The notes under the pieces are model-generated. The model worked only from the letters and a program-made list of their open reading frames with translations. It was not told the origin of the DNA and made no database searches. A stretch of 64,000 bases of DNA. Source: Cryptomeria japonica. Its lineage: Eukaryota > Streptophyta > Pinopsida > Cupressales > Cupressaceae. Made by a program: the position numbers and the translations under genes. How positions within the stretch are numbered: the stretch's first letter is position 1; every line of letters begins with the position of its first letter. Of this stretch, positions 12,294 to 25,300 are shown one piece after another. The stretch covers positions 512,519,034 to 512,583,033 of the forward strand of contig NC_081415.1 in the NCBI RefSeq assembly GCF_030272615.1. Direction: 5' to 3'.

Positions 12294-15200
12294 ACCTCTC
12301 TATACTCCACTTGATGTCCAGGACCGAAATTTGTAATGGCTCTGACGCCACTGATACATGCATAATCACTCTATGTTGGTTGATGAAGATATCGGTCTTC
12401 TTGATCAATTTCCTGTGGTCTACTATCCCTTTCTCTTTCAACTCTTCATTTTGAGCTGCATACAACATCTAGATTAAGTCTTTGGCCACGGGGATCTTGG
12501 GACCAATGACAAGCATAGAGTTGTTGACGAAGGCACCTGCCTCAACATAGAGGGATTGCAATTCTCTAGGGAATCTCAACATAGGTTGTTGTGAAGGCCT
12601 AAACTGCTTAATTCTTTACCAATGGGAAGCAACAACTCCACCAAGATCGGAGAAAATTTTTGAGAGACCTGCATGAAGGGAGGAATATTTAACAACCACA
12701 AGACATCCTCATCCTTTGATGTTATTTCATGTTGCATCTTTCTGCACCTGTCTTGTTTAAGAACCATTTGATTCTCTAGAGTGAGGATTCTGGCACTTCC
12801 ATCCTACATGGTTTGTTGGATTCATGATACGAGATCTCATTCCTACTGTAATAAAACTTTCATGTTCAAGAATTTCCTCTTGGCTTGCTCTAGGCTACTC
12901 TTTTTTCCATGCAACTCTATTTCAAACTTTTCTTTGTTCTCTGAAAGCATGAACTATGCATCGCTTAGTTGTCAAGCATACTCTTCTTTTAGGTGGATCT
13001 TTCACGTAGTTGTGCATGCATTTGGGTGGCATCTTTGGAAGCCACCTTTAGCTGCTGAATTTCTTTGTCTTTCTCCTACAATTATTTTAAGGCCACACTT
13101 CTTGTTGCCTACTAGCCTTTGAACTAAGAACTCACATTATTAAGGGTGGACTACAACTTCCCTTTTTCTGAGTTAGCCTGTGTTAACAATCCCAACAAGT
13201 GATTGATTTCAGCATTTTGAGCTTTATCCTCTTTTCTCTATTGAGCCAGAGATTCTTGGAGGTTCACATTCTCTGCTTGCATCTTCTCCAAATGACAACT
13301 CTTTTTGATGAAATCTAAAGACACGGCCTTCGAGGTTTCTTCCATCATTTCAACCTTGTTGGATGTCATAACATTTAGTAGGTTGACAATGATATCATGC
13401 AGAGTGTAATCATTGGGTCTCATTTGGGCTTTTGGCTTGTCAACCTTAGGGAACATGGTTGCAAAGAAAAGACTATCCTTCTCCTCACTAAAGTGTGTCT
13501 GCAAATGCAGACAGGATGGCCTGGCACCATCCTTTTCCTTTCGTTTACCATTCTTGCCAATACGGGCATTCTTGGAATAAGTAACTTGTTGTTGATAATC
13601 ATCTGGGTTTTCAATAACTTGGCCTGCAAATGTTGCACTAGGAGGGATTGTAAAGGGGAATTGGGAAATAGGGCCATCAAAAGAGGTTTGAATAGGGTGT
13701 GCAAGCATGGTTGGGGAAAATAATGGGACAAAGGGAGAGGCCTCTGAGGAAAATGGATCAGCAGCTGCTACTCCAACATTTGGGGGAGGAGTGGACTCTC
13801 TAAAACCAAGCCTATGCAAGACGGTAGCTGCTTTAGGCATCTACAAGGAAAACACTGCAGGAATAAAATTGAGGGTTTGGAATAAAATGGAGACTTGTGA
13901 AAACACTTCTTGAGGGTCAATAGGTGTCCTAGTGGGTGCTAGCATAAGGGCAGTGGGAATCTGAGTATGCATAGTTATGAAATGGGTAGTAGTATAAGTA
14001 ACAGCTTGAGCAGAGGGAAAAGGCAAAGAAGGGCATACCTGAACCATGGAAGTCACTGGCCACTGAGGAATTGAGGGAACCTCTGGGGCTTGAGAAAATG
14101 AACCTTTCTTTGTAGAACCTAGGTATTGCTTCTTACTGGAAGGGGAGTTGGGTGTCTTCTTCTCAGCTTGTCTCTTACTAGCCTAGGAACAAGACCTACA
14201 AGTAGAACTGATGAGAAGAAGAAGAATACAAGGTTCATTATCTTGTTCTTCAATACTTATAACCTCTATGTCCTACCGCTGACCCACCTCAGGGGACAAA
14301 TATCCACGTGGGGAGCTATCGCCTACCTCTTCATCAGACTTGTTGTATTAGCACCATTCAAGCTCAAAATGCTTGTCCAAAAGAGCATTCTTGATGTTAA
14401 CCCTGTGCTGACTCACCTCCTACTGGTAGATCCATAAGTCCTCCCTCTTGAACCTAGGCCAAGAATCTAAACTCATAGCTTCCAACATGGTCCAAGGGAT
14501 GGGTTTCATGGGATTGTACTTTTGTATGATGGAATAGAAGCTCAACCATGGGGGTCACTTTAGCACAGGAAAATCATTGAGACCCACATAGAGATTTGGG
14601 TCATCCACTTGTGGATTAGTGCGCCCTTCCTATGAGCTCCATGGTTCTTGTTTGACTACATTCTTTATTCTAGAAAGGTACCCATTCGAGTCATAACTCT
14701 AGGTATCATTAATCACCACTTAGTCTCCAGCTGCACCAACTTCGATGTTAGGACATTCTCTGTAATGTTTTTCCGAACCAAAGTGATGGGGCCAATAGAT
14801 TTGTGGTCCTCTATAATGGAGATGTCATTTTTCCCTACCCTTATGGCCCTTTTGATTCTCACCAACTATTTTGCAATTTCGAGGGTGAGGGTCCTTTTGG
14901 TAACTTAGGTAGGTAGGCAAAAGGGTTCCTATGGGAAACCATGTACTCGGATTAAGGAAAAATCACTACCTAAGAACCAATCACAAGGAGGGCATTTGTT
15001 ATACATCCAGTTCATTCAAACTTGTGAAAAATGGGCAAGTGGTTCATTAGGGATTGAACTGAGGTCCCTAAGAATAGGAGTTTGGAAAAAATCAAAAAAT
15101 TGATACACGTCGTAAAAATCCAATAGAATGGGTGTCCAAGATGACACCGACATCTTGTTCCTTGACTTATCATAGATGGCCAATCGCATTTATTAGCTAA

Positions 15201-16044
15201 AGAGAACCTCATTTTGGTGTAGGAGCAGGTGAAAAGGGACTAAAGCGAACCTAAAATGTTGAAACTATTAAAACTTGGTTAGCTACTTTACCATTTCTCT
15301 AGCTATGAGGACAGAGAAGTCAAAATGGAAAGACCCCTTCTGCTTCCAACATTTGAACAAGAATCCCATCATAGCAGTAGTGATCTCCTGGTCATTATTG
15401 TGACTGCATAACCATGCAAGAGTGGAAGAAATATCCTTGAGGTCATCATTTCTCAAGTAACTATAAGGCAATGGGACTCTTGGGAGTCTGGATGATAGAC
15501 TTCGATTTAGGGCACTGTGATAGAAAGACACTGCATCTCTTCTTGTGTTCCAAAATTATTTGATGACAACCTTGGAGAACACCTCCATCCCTTCAAAAAT
15601 GGGATAGCACATCATGTCCCTTATGACCTCTGGGGATATTACCATTTTCAAGAAAGAGCCACTAATTGATCAATTGTGAATAGTGTGGAACCATGGGGAC
15701 CACAAATTGAGGGGTGCCTCTATTCCAGAAATGAGTTGTCATGGATTGTAGCTCCACTCTATGATGAATCATTCTACTGCATGTGGCCTCTCTGAGGTTT
15801 TTGGGCTTCTTATGGAGCTCGGGCTCAACAACACTCTCAAAAGAATCTATCACTACAAATGTGTTGCGGTAACTATCTTGGACTTCACCTTAGTTATTGG
15901 ATATTCAGGCTTTGGCAGAATAGCATGGGAAGAATAAGAGAGTTCTCCAAAAACATGTACCCATAATCCTCCCTGAACAAAATTTGAGAGAGTCACTTCC
16001 ACTTCCATTTTCTGCAAGAGAACCCTTCTCTCTCGACTCTTCAA
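12286..16044 (-). pseudogene. Unidentified long gene of G with coiled-coil C-terminus, decayed
   Basis: A nearly continuous - strand reading, broken by stops and frameshifts, from an ATG at 16044 to a stop at 12286 (about 1250 codons). N-terminal part: LLQKMEVEVTLSNFVQGG and WVHVFGELSYSSHAILPKPE, then IDSFESVVEPELHKKPKN near 15840 and RVPLPYSYLRNDDLKDIS near 15470. The middle (13900-14200) is Pro/Leu-rich. The longest intact part (13238-13840, 200 codons) has a basic stretch (RIGKNGKRKEKDGARP) and enters a Lys/Glu/Gln-rich coiled coil that continues to about 12780; the end reads AAQNEELKEKGIVDHRKLIKK. No known domain recognised. It starts about 250 bp from, and divergently to, the + strand gene at 16292. 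It is not a normal gag-pol product; it may be an element-specific accessory gene or captured host DNA. Confidence 0.45.
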
Positions 16045-16291
16045 AATGTTTTGGGTACTTAGGTTGCAAAATGAGCAATAAGATGAGTATCTAATGAGTT
16101 TACTCCTTTAATTCACTACATGCCTATATCTTCATGAAGGAAGATGCTTAATGATGAGCATCCATTTACACATATGCCAATTCATTTTATAGTCACAATT
16201 AATCTTGAGGAGGATGAGCACCGCCATCTACAATTCCCAAGAGAAAACTTGCTCAGTTCATTGTTAGTCGAAGCCACTTAAGACAATTTGC

Positions 16292-17117
16292 TTGTCTGAA
16301 CGAATCTACCTCTCAATGAAGAATATTAGTAGCCAACAAGGCTTGCACAAGTTAAGACAGTCATGTGAGGATTATGGTTTAAATGGGATGTACCTACACA
16401 TATGCATGGCATCTGAGGACATCACTTCTTTCTTCGAGGTATCCATCAGGACATTTCCCAACTCTGAACCAGACTTCCCCTACTTCTACGAATTAATGAG
16501 GAATGACAGGTGTGTCAGAATTTGGGAGCACTGATATTTTTACCAATTGTCACCTGGAGCTGAGAATTAATTATAAATATGTCTTTTCAGACATTCCTTT
16601 ACATAGAATCAGCTTCAACGAGGGAGATTTTTTAGGAAATGGATACCCCCGTTAGGCTTGTCAGTAGTAAGGATCAACTCACTTTCCTTGGATATATTTC
16701 TGACCAAAGGCTATAGAGGATGACAAGGTGGAAGAATCCCTTGATCATCACTACTATCAAATGGGTGCTTGGTGAGGACTTTATAGACAACATGGAACAA
16801 TACCATGTAAACACGGACATTTGTTCGCGTTTCATGGCTTCCCTACTAGATTTTGGAATAAATGGGCTTTTGACCTCAGAGCTGACTAAATCACTCTTCT
16901 CCAGGGATTATTTGGGGGGTTTGGAGGATGTCATGGCATACCACATCCCTTTCAGAGGCCTACCTCTAGCGTTGGACTTGAGGCATTTCATTACTTCTGG
17001 TGAGGAGGTGACCTAGCACCCACTTATCAGTGGTCTGAGAATAATGTTGTTGTCATCTCATTGCTTTTGAGTGGAGCTCGCTGAGGAGTTTCTTCTCCGA
17101 ATTTACTTGATAGTTCC
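16292..17117 (+). pseudogene. 5' part of unidentified + strand gene of G (split by A)
   Basis: Two open stretches, 16292-16534 and 16720-17016, belong to one decayed + strand gene: MSERIYLSMKNISSQQGL and LRQSCEDYGLNGMYLHICMA, later TTIKWVLGEDFIDNMEQY and YHIPFRGLPLALDLRHFI. After a stop it runs on as ELAEEFLLRIYLIVP and is cut by the TSD of A at 17113-17117; coding sense resumes at 39201. I do not recognise the family. Relative to gag-pol of G this gene is antisense and tail-to-tail with integrase, the place where several Tat elements keep an antisense open frame. Confidence 0.45.
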
Positions 17118-18777
17118 TATGTGGGGCAAAAAGTGACACTAAGCAAACATGCCCTAATCTCACCTTCAATCACACATTTGTAGAATACGAAAGAGCCTAG
17201 AGGTATCACACAATTGGCTACTTCTTTTTGTGGAAGAGAGAGCCACGGGCTACCTATTAGGATTTCTATTCCTTTGTTGTAATTGAAAGATTAAATGATG
17301 CAAGTTCAATCCCAAACCCCAAAGTGCAAGTATGAACTAATAACAAGATTTGAAGAATTGAACTTAAATAATGGAAAGCTATAAACACAAGGACAAGACA
17401 AGAATGCAAATGCGTACCCGGAGTTAAAATCTGACTGAAAATGTTTGGGACGGGGGCGCGGGCGCCACTGTCCTGATTCTGCCCCTGAAACTGCTCCAGA
17501 AACTGTTGTTTTGCACTCTGGAAAAAGCTGTCAAAAATGCTGAAAATGTTGTCTATCAGGAGGACCAGGGTGCCCAGCGCCCCTGTCCTGGCAAGACCAG
17601 GGCGCCCCATGCCCCTGTCCTGGTCTTTTGCTCTGCAATTTGGTGTGGAGTGCTATCTTGACCTACTTTTCTCGGATCTGTCACCTGCGGCGTCGTCCGA
17701 GTCCCGAAACTTGCACTTATATCTGAAAAGGTTATGGGTGGCTATATAGGGTTTTGCTTTAGTCAAACCCCCACTTTGGTGATTTCCACCTCCACGAATA
17801 GCCAAGTTGTATTGTAAAATGTATTGTGTGTGCAGACCTAGTGTGTGTGCAAGGTCCTTAAATGCAAGAAAGCAAACTAGAGCAACCTAGAAAGTAAACC
17901 CTAATTGCTTGTAAATGATAATGTAAATGCTCTAAATCAAGATGCAAAGTGATCTAAAGTATGAATAAAGGATATATTGAAGCTTATGCAAAGACATGAA
18001 AACAACATGAAATCATACCCAACCCTTAAGGGAGGAGTACAAGCCAATCTTCAGTCGGTAATCTCCTACTGTTCTTCAATGTCTCCCAAGCCCTAAATGA
18101 ATGAAATTGATGAATGTTTGATGGATGGATGTTGAATGTTGTTGAAGTCTTCAAAGATCTGCTCTTTTGCTGCATAGAAGGTCCTTGAAACCAAAAATTC
18201 CGGATCCTTTCAAATGAAGAAAGAAAGCTCTTATATATGAAACCCTAGGTCTTAATTTCAACTTTTGGCCGACCTAGAGATTGAATATCCCACCAATTTC
18301 TTGGGGTTAAGCTTTATTTTATGATTGGATCGCGCTCCTAAAATTTCAAGAAAAATGTCTGGGACCATGTGCACTCCGGGCGCCATGGTCCTCTCTGGGC
18401 ACCATGGTCTCGACAACTTTTCACCAAATTTTCAGGGCCGTCGGATATGATGATTTTAGAGAGAATCCTGAAGTTAAAGGTGATTTTGAGATGTTTTGAC
18501 CCCTGAAATCAAGCCCCCAAGTTCAAAATAGGACCTAGTTAGGGTTTTTGATTAAATGATGTATAGGAGGAATAAAATGAAAAGGGCACACTTTAATGAA
18601 AAGGGCCCAACTTTATGATATGGGAGATGATAAAATAGAACCTTAGACCTAATTAATTTAATTAATTAAGTGCTAAAGAGGAAATGCAATGCAAAATGCA
18701 AAATGCGCCAAGGCAGGTGCTAAACTAGGTGTGAAATTGTACCACCCTAGCAAGTGCGTACAATTTACGATGCTACA
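17118..18777 (-). repeat. 3' LTR of A (left copy)
   Basis: Pairs with 37511-39200. The left-most bases are TA instead of TG, a single transition in the terminal dinucleotide. It contains two copies of a roughly 30-bp GC palindrome at 17562-17622, against three in the right copy. Differences from the right copy are about 2.6% over the first 445 bases (hand count). Confidence 0.9.
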
Positions 18778-18792
18778 TTTAGCCCCCACTTT
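18778..18792 (-). promoter_or_regulatory. Polypurine tract of A
   Basis: On the - strand AAAGTGGGGGCTAAA sits directly upstream of the LTR start TGTAGC. The same 15 bases precede the 3' LTR of B at 31282-31296. It would prime plus-strand DNA synthesis. Confidence 0.85.
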
Positions 18793-18797
18793 AGTGG

Positions 18798-19976
18798 TGT
18801 AGCGTCCTAAAATTGTGACACTTGCAATTTCGACTGCATTTCGGTCTTCACGATGGCGATGCAACACGCAACCTAAATGGAGAACCCGAAACTTGCTCAC
18901 GACACCAAAAACTGCATTTTTCAAGTACCCTGGCCTGAACCTCCTTGCACCCTGATGTCCCGGGAGGTGGGACCAGAGGGACCAGGGCGCTGGGTCCTAT
19001 TTTGGGCCTGGTCTCCTAAGGGGTCTCGGGTCTTTTTGTTTGCAATTTGGAAATTAACTTTCCTGGTCGGCCTAAGGTCGGGAAAATCAGTCTATCAACC
19101 CTAATTGACAAGTATATAAACTACATTTTTCTCTCTCATTGAGATAACAGATATACATGATGGAAAAGGCGTGGAAACTATACTCAAGCATTCAAGCATT
19201 CAAGCATTCCTTCTAAGTCTCCATTCAAGGCTAAGTGTTGCATTCAAGACAAGGATTCAACCATTGAAGAGGAGATCACATACTACTACAACATACAACA
19301 TACAACATCTAAACCTTCGCACATAAGGATACAAACATCCTTAGAACAAGGTATTAGTACTTGTTTTACAGTCATTTACATTTACAGCTCTTTCTCATTT
19401 CTTGGTTAATTCCAAAACCGGGGTTTGACCTAAAGGCAAACCCCTAATCCCTAACCCCCCAATCGTCTTCGCTTTTCTGTGTGTAGGTTGTAGGTACATG
19501 GCTGAGATTGAAGATCTGGAATCCTTGTGCAGAGATGAACAGATCCCCCTTCGTTTCACGGATTTTTCGGGGGACCGTGGCGCCGGGTGCCATCGTCCCG
19601 ACAACTTTTGCTCAAATTTGCAGGACAACGCCGTATCGACATTTTACTGCTAATTCCAGGTCTGCAGCTTCATACTGTATCCCTATCTCAGTTTATAAAG
19701 CGAATCTTTGTCACTTTCTATGCATTCCTAGCTTAATTCTCCTATGCACATTCTTTACAAAAGAGGGTAGCCTTGCTGTCATAACCCTTGAAACTCATTT
19801 AGCATCCAATCTAGCATTGCGTGGAATTGGATCTTGTGGGTTTCAACCCCTCTTTTGAATGTAAAGTCTCTCCCCTAAGTGAAATCCATCGAATCCTAGC
19901 GAACCTCCCTTCTCTCTCCTTGGAGTTGGAAGAGGGGAGAGCAACTAGGGTTCGATCACGATTTTTCTACTTTACA
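18798..19976 (+). repeat. 5' LTR of B
   Basis: Starts TGTAGCGTCCTAAAATTG and ends CTTTACA. It carries one worn copy of the roughly 30-bp GC palindrome at 18970-18997, where the right LTR has three, and another palindromic module near 19573-19605. About 2.6% different from the right LTR outside the palindromes (hand count). Confidence 0.9.
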
Positions 19977-19979
19977 TTT

Positions 19980-19996
19980 TGGTGAACCCGACGTGA
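19980..19996 (+). promoter_or_regulatory. Primer-binding site of B
   Basis: TGGTGAACCCGACGTGA follows the LTR end after a TTT spacer. It starts with TGG, the complement of a tRNA CCA end; I could not assign the tRNA. Identical to the site of A. Confidence 0.8.
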
Positions 19997-21146
19997 ACAT
20001 CCTTTCTGATTTTTCATGCTTAGATCTGAAAAAATTGATTACATTTCCATGTTTGATCTTTTGCAAAATTTTAGAGGTGATTGCATAAAAACCCTAAAAT
20101 TTCTTTTTAGTAATTAAACTTGTGAAATATTTAATTGTTAATGCTTGTTTCAGATCTGTCCTTCTATTACAAATTATCAATTCATATCTATGCTTTAATT
20201 TTGAAAATTAAGTGGTTAAGTGTCAAAACCCTAATTTTTGAAACCCTCTTGATTCAACCTTTGTTCGACAATTTCACTGATCAAAACATCTCCAAATCAG
20301 CTGTAACTTTGGATTCCACAATAAAATCACAATATCTTTCATCCCTGAAAATTTGGAAAAAAGTTGCGAGGACCGTGGCGCCGGGCGCCATCGTCCCCGA
20401 CATTTTTTCCGAAATTTCGGGAGCGAGATCTTACTGTATTTTTCTGCTAAAATCCAGAATTTTGGCTGATTTTATCAATTTTAACACCTTCAAAATTACA
20501 GTCAAAGTTGGTCTTGTGATTGCTTGGATTAAGGCTTTTAAACATTCAAAAATCATTGAAACTGAAATTTTGTGTCAAAATTGTGTTCTTACTGTCCTAA
20601 ATCTGAAAAGTGCGTTAACATTCATTAAAAATTTCAGTGCTTTATTCAAATTCTTGCATTTTGTGACTTTTGAAATTAAGTGCTGAATTACAACAACTTT
20701 GATTTCCGCTTTCAAAATTGAATTTTGCGTGAAATTGAGTCAATTTTTGAATTTCAAAATTTGCATTGCTCTTGACATTCCCTCTAAAATCATAAAATTC
20801 AAAATTTTAGTTTCCCTTTTTTTTTCAAAATTCAAATTTTGCATTTTTTGACAATCTGGGTAGGGTTCAATTTTGAGATTGCAACTTTAATTTGGCCTAT
20901 CTACAGATCGTAAAATCACTCAATTTTTTCAGATTAGCTCTAAAATCATCATACCTTTCATCCCTACAAATTTCGAAAAAAGTTGCAAGGACCGTGTTGC
21001 ACTCCGAGCGCCACGGTCCCGGACATTTTTTCTGAAATTTCGGGAGACTGTTGTGATTGCATTTAACAGCTTAAATCCAGAAGATTGGCTGATTTTACTA
21101 AAAATTGCTATCTCTAAAATCAAAATTTTCTCTCCTTCTCTAGTGC
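19997..21146 (+). other. Leader of B with repeated palindromic modules
   Basis: AT-rich untranslated leader, about 1.15 kb. Two related blocks about 620 bp apart (20325-20430 and 20945-21060) each read CTTTCATCCCT.., AAAAAAGTTGC, then a GC-rich palindrome (GGACCGTGGCGCCGGGCGCC at 20379 and a variant at 20988), then ACATTTTTTC and GAAATTTCGGGAG. The 183-codon frame at 20135-20686 lies across this block and looks incidental. Confidence 0.6.
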
Positions 21147-21411
21147 ATGAGTTTTACAACAATAAGTCCTACTTACACTATTCCCGTTAGACGAAGCCAT
21201 AGAATTAAGTCTTTCCGAGGTTTAACTACTGAGGATATGGAACCTAATTTGAATAGCCTTTTTAACGAGGACATGGGTAATTCCTCTAATCCTCCTAATG
21301 ATGAAGAAGCTCTCCATGAGGTTTCTGTAGAACAAATTTCGAAATTGGATAACCAATTTGACGATTTTCACCAATGGATGTCTCATGAGTACCCTGATAG
21401 TCAAGCTCTTC
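21147..21411 (+). pseudogene. gag of B, N-terminal part (cut by C)
   Basis: Starts at ATG 21147 and is open to the insertion point of C. It has an Arg-rich start (PVRRSHRIKSFRG) and an acidic middle (NEDMGNSSNPPNDEEALHEV). The frame is cut at 21411 in codons for Ala-Leu by the TSD TCTTC of C; past C the same frame continues at 27382, which shows that the gag was intact when C arrived. Confidence 0.85.
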
Positions 21412-22284
21412 TGTAAGGAAGTTAAGTAGCGGAAACAACTTCCTACACTAACCTTGAGAGGAGGGTAATGCAAAACTTTTTCAGATCATTACAATAGTTA
21501 CAGAAAATAGAAATAGATATAATAGCATTCATACCACAACACAATGATTTACGTGGGGAAAACCCTTTCGGGAGAAAAACCCCACCCTCCAAAAGCAGCT
21601 CAATATTTTATTCAGCAATCAAAAACAGATTACAAAATACTTGCAGAGCAAGCTCTTCGCAGGAGTACCACTAATCAGAGATTCAGAGGCAACTCAATAG
21701 CCATAGGACTCTTACACACAACCTCTATCTCACACACCTCATAAATAGGAGATACAATACAAGAAACCATCAAACGATATTACAAAACCATGGGCTAAAA
21801 CCACCCAATAAGGTGTAGCCGACCTTATCTCCCTTCTAGATGCCCTATGACATGTTAAAGCACACATCAACATGTGTCGCTCCCTTTTACAGCTCATTTA
21901 TGTATCCGATACAAATTATTTTTCCTATTTCAGGAGTACAAACTTTCGGAGGCCATAACTTGAGAACCGGGTGTCCGATTGACGAACCGTTTGAAGCGCC
22001 GGAAAGCTCGCGAAGTGCTCTATCACCTCGGAAACTTTTCAAGGAATTTTAGAGCCTCTAAAGTCCCCAAAATTAAGTTTAAACATTTTATTGCACCCCT
22101 CCAAGATGAAAACTTTAATATCTTCAAAACTAGCTGTGACCTTGCGACGAAACTTTACCGGAATGCTTATCTAGCCAACCAGAAGCTTCAGGGAGAGTTT
22201 CGCACTATTTAGTGCTCAAATGAAAACTTACTATAAATAGTAACCTCACATAAATGCAAGGTTGAGACACCATTTTTCCCAACA
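21412..22284 (-). repeat. 3' LTR of C (left copy)
   Basis: On the - strand starts TGTTGGGAAAAATGG and ends CTTCCTTACA. Matches 26509-27381 base for base in length. The - strand just upstream reads AAGTGGGAGATT, the polypurine tract (22285-22296). Open frames on the + strand here are shadows. Confidence 0.95.
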
Positions 22285-22340
22285 AATCTCCCACTTGTCG
22301 AACACCTTGCATGAGCAGAAGGGAATGTCAACACAATGAA

Positions 22341-25300
22341 TCAATTGCTAGGGGCCATAAGGCCCATAGACTCTGAACACCATCTGAACTTCTCTGTGCT
22401 CACAGCCTTAGTTAAAACATCTGCAACATTCATCAAAGTGTCCACCTTAACCAGCTTCACCCTACCATCTTTGACCATATCTCTAACAAAATGATACTGA
22501 ACATCAATATGTTTGGTCCGGGCATGAAATGTCGGGTTCTTAGCTAGGCTAATTGCACTCTGACTGTCACAGTAAACTGTCACTGTACCTTGTTTTATTC
22601 CAATATCCAAACATAGTCTCTTAAGCCAAATGGCCTCTTTACAAGCATGAGTAGCTGCCATATACTCTGCTTCAGTAGTGGATAAAGCAACCACAGCCTG
22701 TCGCTTACTCATCCAGCTAATTGCACCACCAAACAAAGTAAACACATAAGCACTGGTGGATCTTCTGCTATCAATATCACCTGCCCAATCTGAATCCACA
22801 TAACCATGGATATCAAGGGAAGTCATGTCTCCAACTGAATTACCATGATAACACAAAGAATACTCTGAAGTACCCTTCAAATATCTGAAGACTCTTTTGA
22901 CTGCATCCCAATGAACTCTACCAGGATTAGACATATATCTAGAAAGTACTCCCACTGCTTGGGCAATGTCTGGTCTAGTACAGACCATAGCATACATCAA
23001 GCTTCCAACCGCACTCTGGTAAGGCACTCTGCTCATGTCTTCCATCTCCAATGGGGATGAAGGACAATCTGAAACAGATAGTTTCGTTCCAACTGTAAAA
23101 GGAACACTCAATGGTGTACAATTCTGCATGTTGAACCTCTGTAACACTAAATTCACATACTTACTATGGCCTAGCCATAGCTTTCTGTTCGCCCTATCTC
23201 TTCTAATTTCCATCCCAAGAATGTGCTTTGCTGCACCAAGATCTTTCATTTCAAATTTAGCAGCGAGCTGAGACTTCAGTTCTGAAATCATACCTTTCCC
23301 TTTACCAATGAATAACATATCATCAACATACAATGCAATGAATAAGAAATGATCACCATAAGATTTATAATAAACACAGTGATCTGATTTAGAACGTTCA
23401 AATCCCAAACTCAACACATATGTATCAAATTTCTGGTACCACATCCTAGGACTTTGTTTGAGGCCATACAAAGATTTCTTCAATTTACAGACCAAATTAC
23501 TTTTTCCTTTCACCACATAGTGCTCCGGCTGTGTCATATAAATATCTTCCTCCAAATCACCATGAAGGAAAGCAGTTTTCACATCCATTTGCTCAACCTC
23601 TAAATCATAAGCAGTAGCAATAGAAAGCAAAAATCTAATGGACGTCATTTTTGCAACAGGAGAAAATATCTCACCGTAATCAACACCCTCAACCTGAGAG
23701 TAGCCTTTTGCAACCAACCTTGCTTTATACTTCTCAATGCTTCCATCTGAACCAATCTTTTTCTTGAACACCCATTTACAACCAATAGGTTTTCGTCCTT
23801 CAGGCAATGGTACAAGATCCCATGTATCATTCTTTTTCAAAGCTGCCATTTCTTCCTCCATAGCAATCTTCCAGGATTCTGCATCATTCATACCTAATGC
23901 CTCTTCTATAGATTTTGGTTCATCCACACTAGTATTCAGAGAAAAAATACATCTCCAATCATCAGGTGAATACCTTTCAGGTGGTTGTCTATGTCTTGTA
24001 GACCTTCGAACAAGCTGAGTTGGAGGTTCTTCCTCCTCTTCTGAAGATTCAGAGCTAGACGAGCTCTCCTCAAATTCTTGCCTATCTAGGGGTCTCGATT
24101 CAACTCTTTCAGGTGTAGAAGGAAGTTGAATCACATCTTCTTTTTTAGTCTGTTCTGGCTGCAATGTAACAGAAGGAGACTTAATTTCTCTAAAAATAAC
24201 ACTTCTACTGTGAATTACCTTTTGTGCAACAGGATCCCAAAGCTTGTATCCTTTCACACCATAACTATACCCGATGAAGATACATTTCACAGCCTTGTTC
24301 TCCAACTTTGTTCGCTTCTCCTTTGGCACATGTGCATATGCCTCGCAACCAAAAACTCTAAGATGTCTCAATGAAGGCTTGTGACCTGACCATGCTTCCA
24401 TAGGTGTTTTATCAACAAGAGCTGATGTAGGAGACCTGTTAATCAGGTAGCAAGCAGTGGCAACAGCTTCAGCCCAAAACTTTTGTTCAAGACCAGCACC
24501 ACTCAACATACTCCTAGCCTTCTCCATCAGTGTCCTGTTCATTCTTTCTGCAACTCCATTCTGCTGTGGAGAATACGGAGTTGTCTTCTGCCTGTTAATT
24601 CCACAGTCTTTACAGAATCTATCAAAATCATTAGAGCAAAACTCACTGCCATTATCAGTTCTCAAACATTTTATTTTCTTTCCAGTCTGCAACTCAACCA
24701 TTGCTTTAAATTCTTTAAAACGACTAAAAACTTCAAATTTACTCTTTAGAAAATATACCCATGTCCTTCTACTAAAATCATCAATAAATGAAACATAATA
24801 TGTGGATTTTCCAATCGAAGAGACATCTACTGGACCAAACACATCAGAATGGATAAGGTCCAAAACACCACAAGTTTTATGAGAACTCGAGTAAAACTGA
24901 ACGCGGTTTTGTTTTCCATAAATGCAATGCTCACAGAAATCAAAGTCAAGATTACAATCATTCAAACCTTCAACAAGATTTTTATTTTTCAAGGTCCTTA
25001 GACCCTTTTCTCCAATGTGGCCAAGTCTCTGGTGCCATAACATAGTCTTCTCTGCAGGTAACTTTGCTTCAGACGAAAGTGCACCCTTAGGTACCCAAAA
25101 ACCATTTCCATCTGCTGAAGGTGAAACCTTCAAATCTTCCAGTGAAGTATCCGCAGATTTACTTTTTACAGAAGTGCTATTACACTCAATAGTGTATGCT
25201 TCAAGCTTATACAAAGTGCCAAACCTGACACCTCTAGCAACTACCATAGCACCCTTAATCATCTTACATCCTGTTTCAGAAAAGACTACCTGCACACCTG

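Noticed and set aside
17113-17119. A 7-bp TSD (GTTCCTA) for element A
   Set aside because: The 7-base match exists, but aligning the two LTRs places TA (mutated TG) inside the LTR, leaving the normal 5-bp duplication GTTCC.
19508-19858. 116-codon frame repeated at 32075-32425
   Set aside because: The repetition comes from being inside both LTRs of B; no independent sign of coding.
20135-20686. 183-codon + strand frame
   Set aside because: Lies in the leader of B across a repeated palindromic block; Phe/Ile/Lys/Leu-rich composition as expected from AT-rich non-coding DNA.
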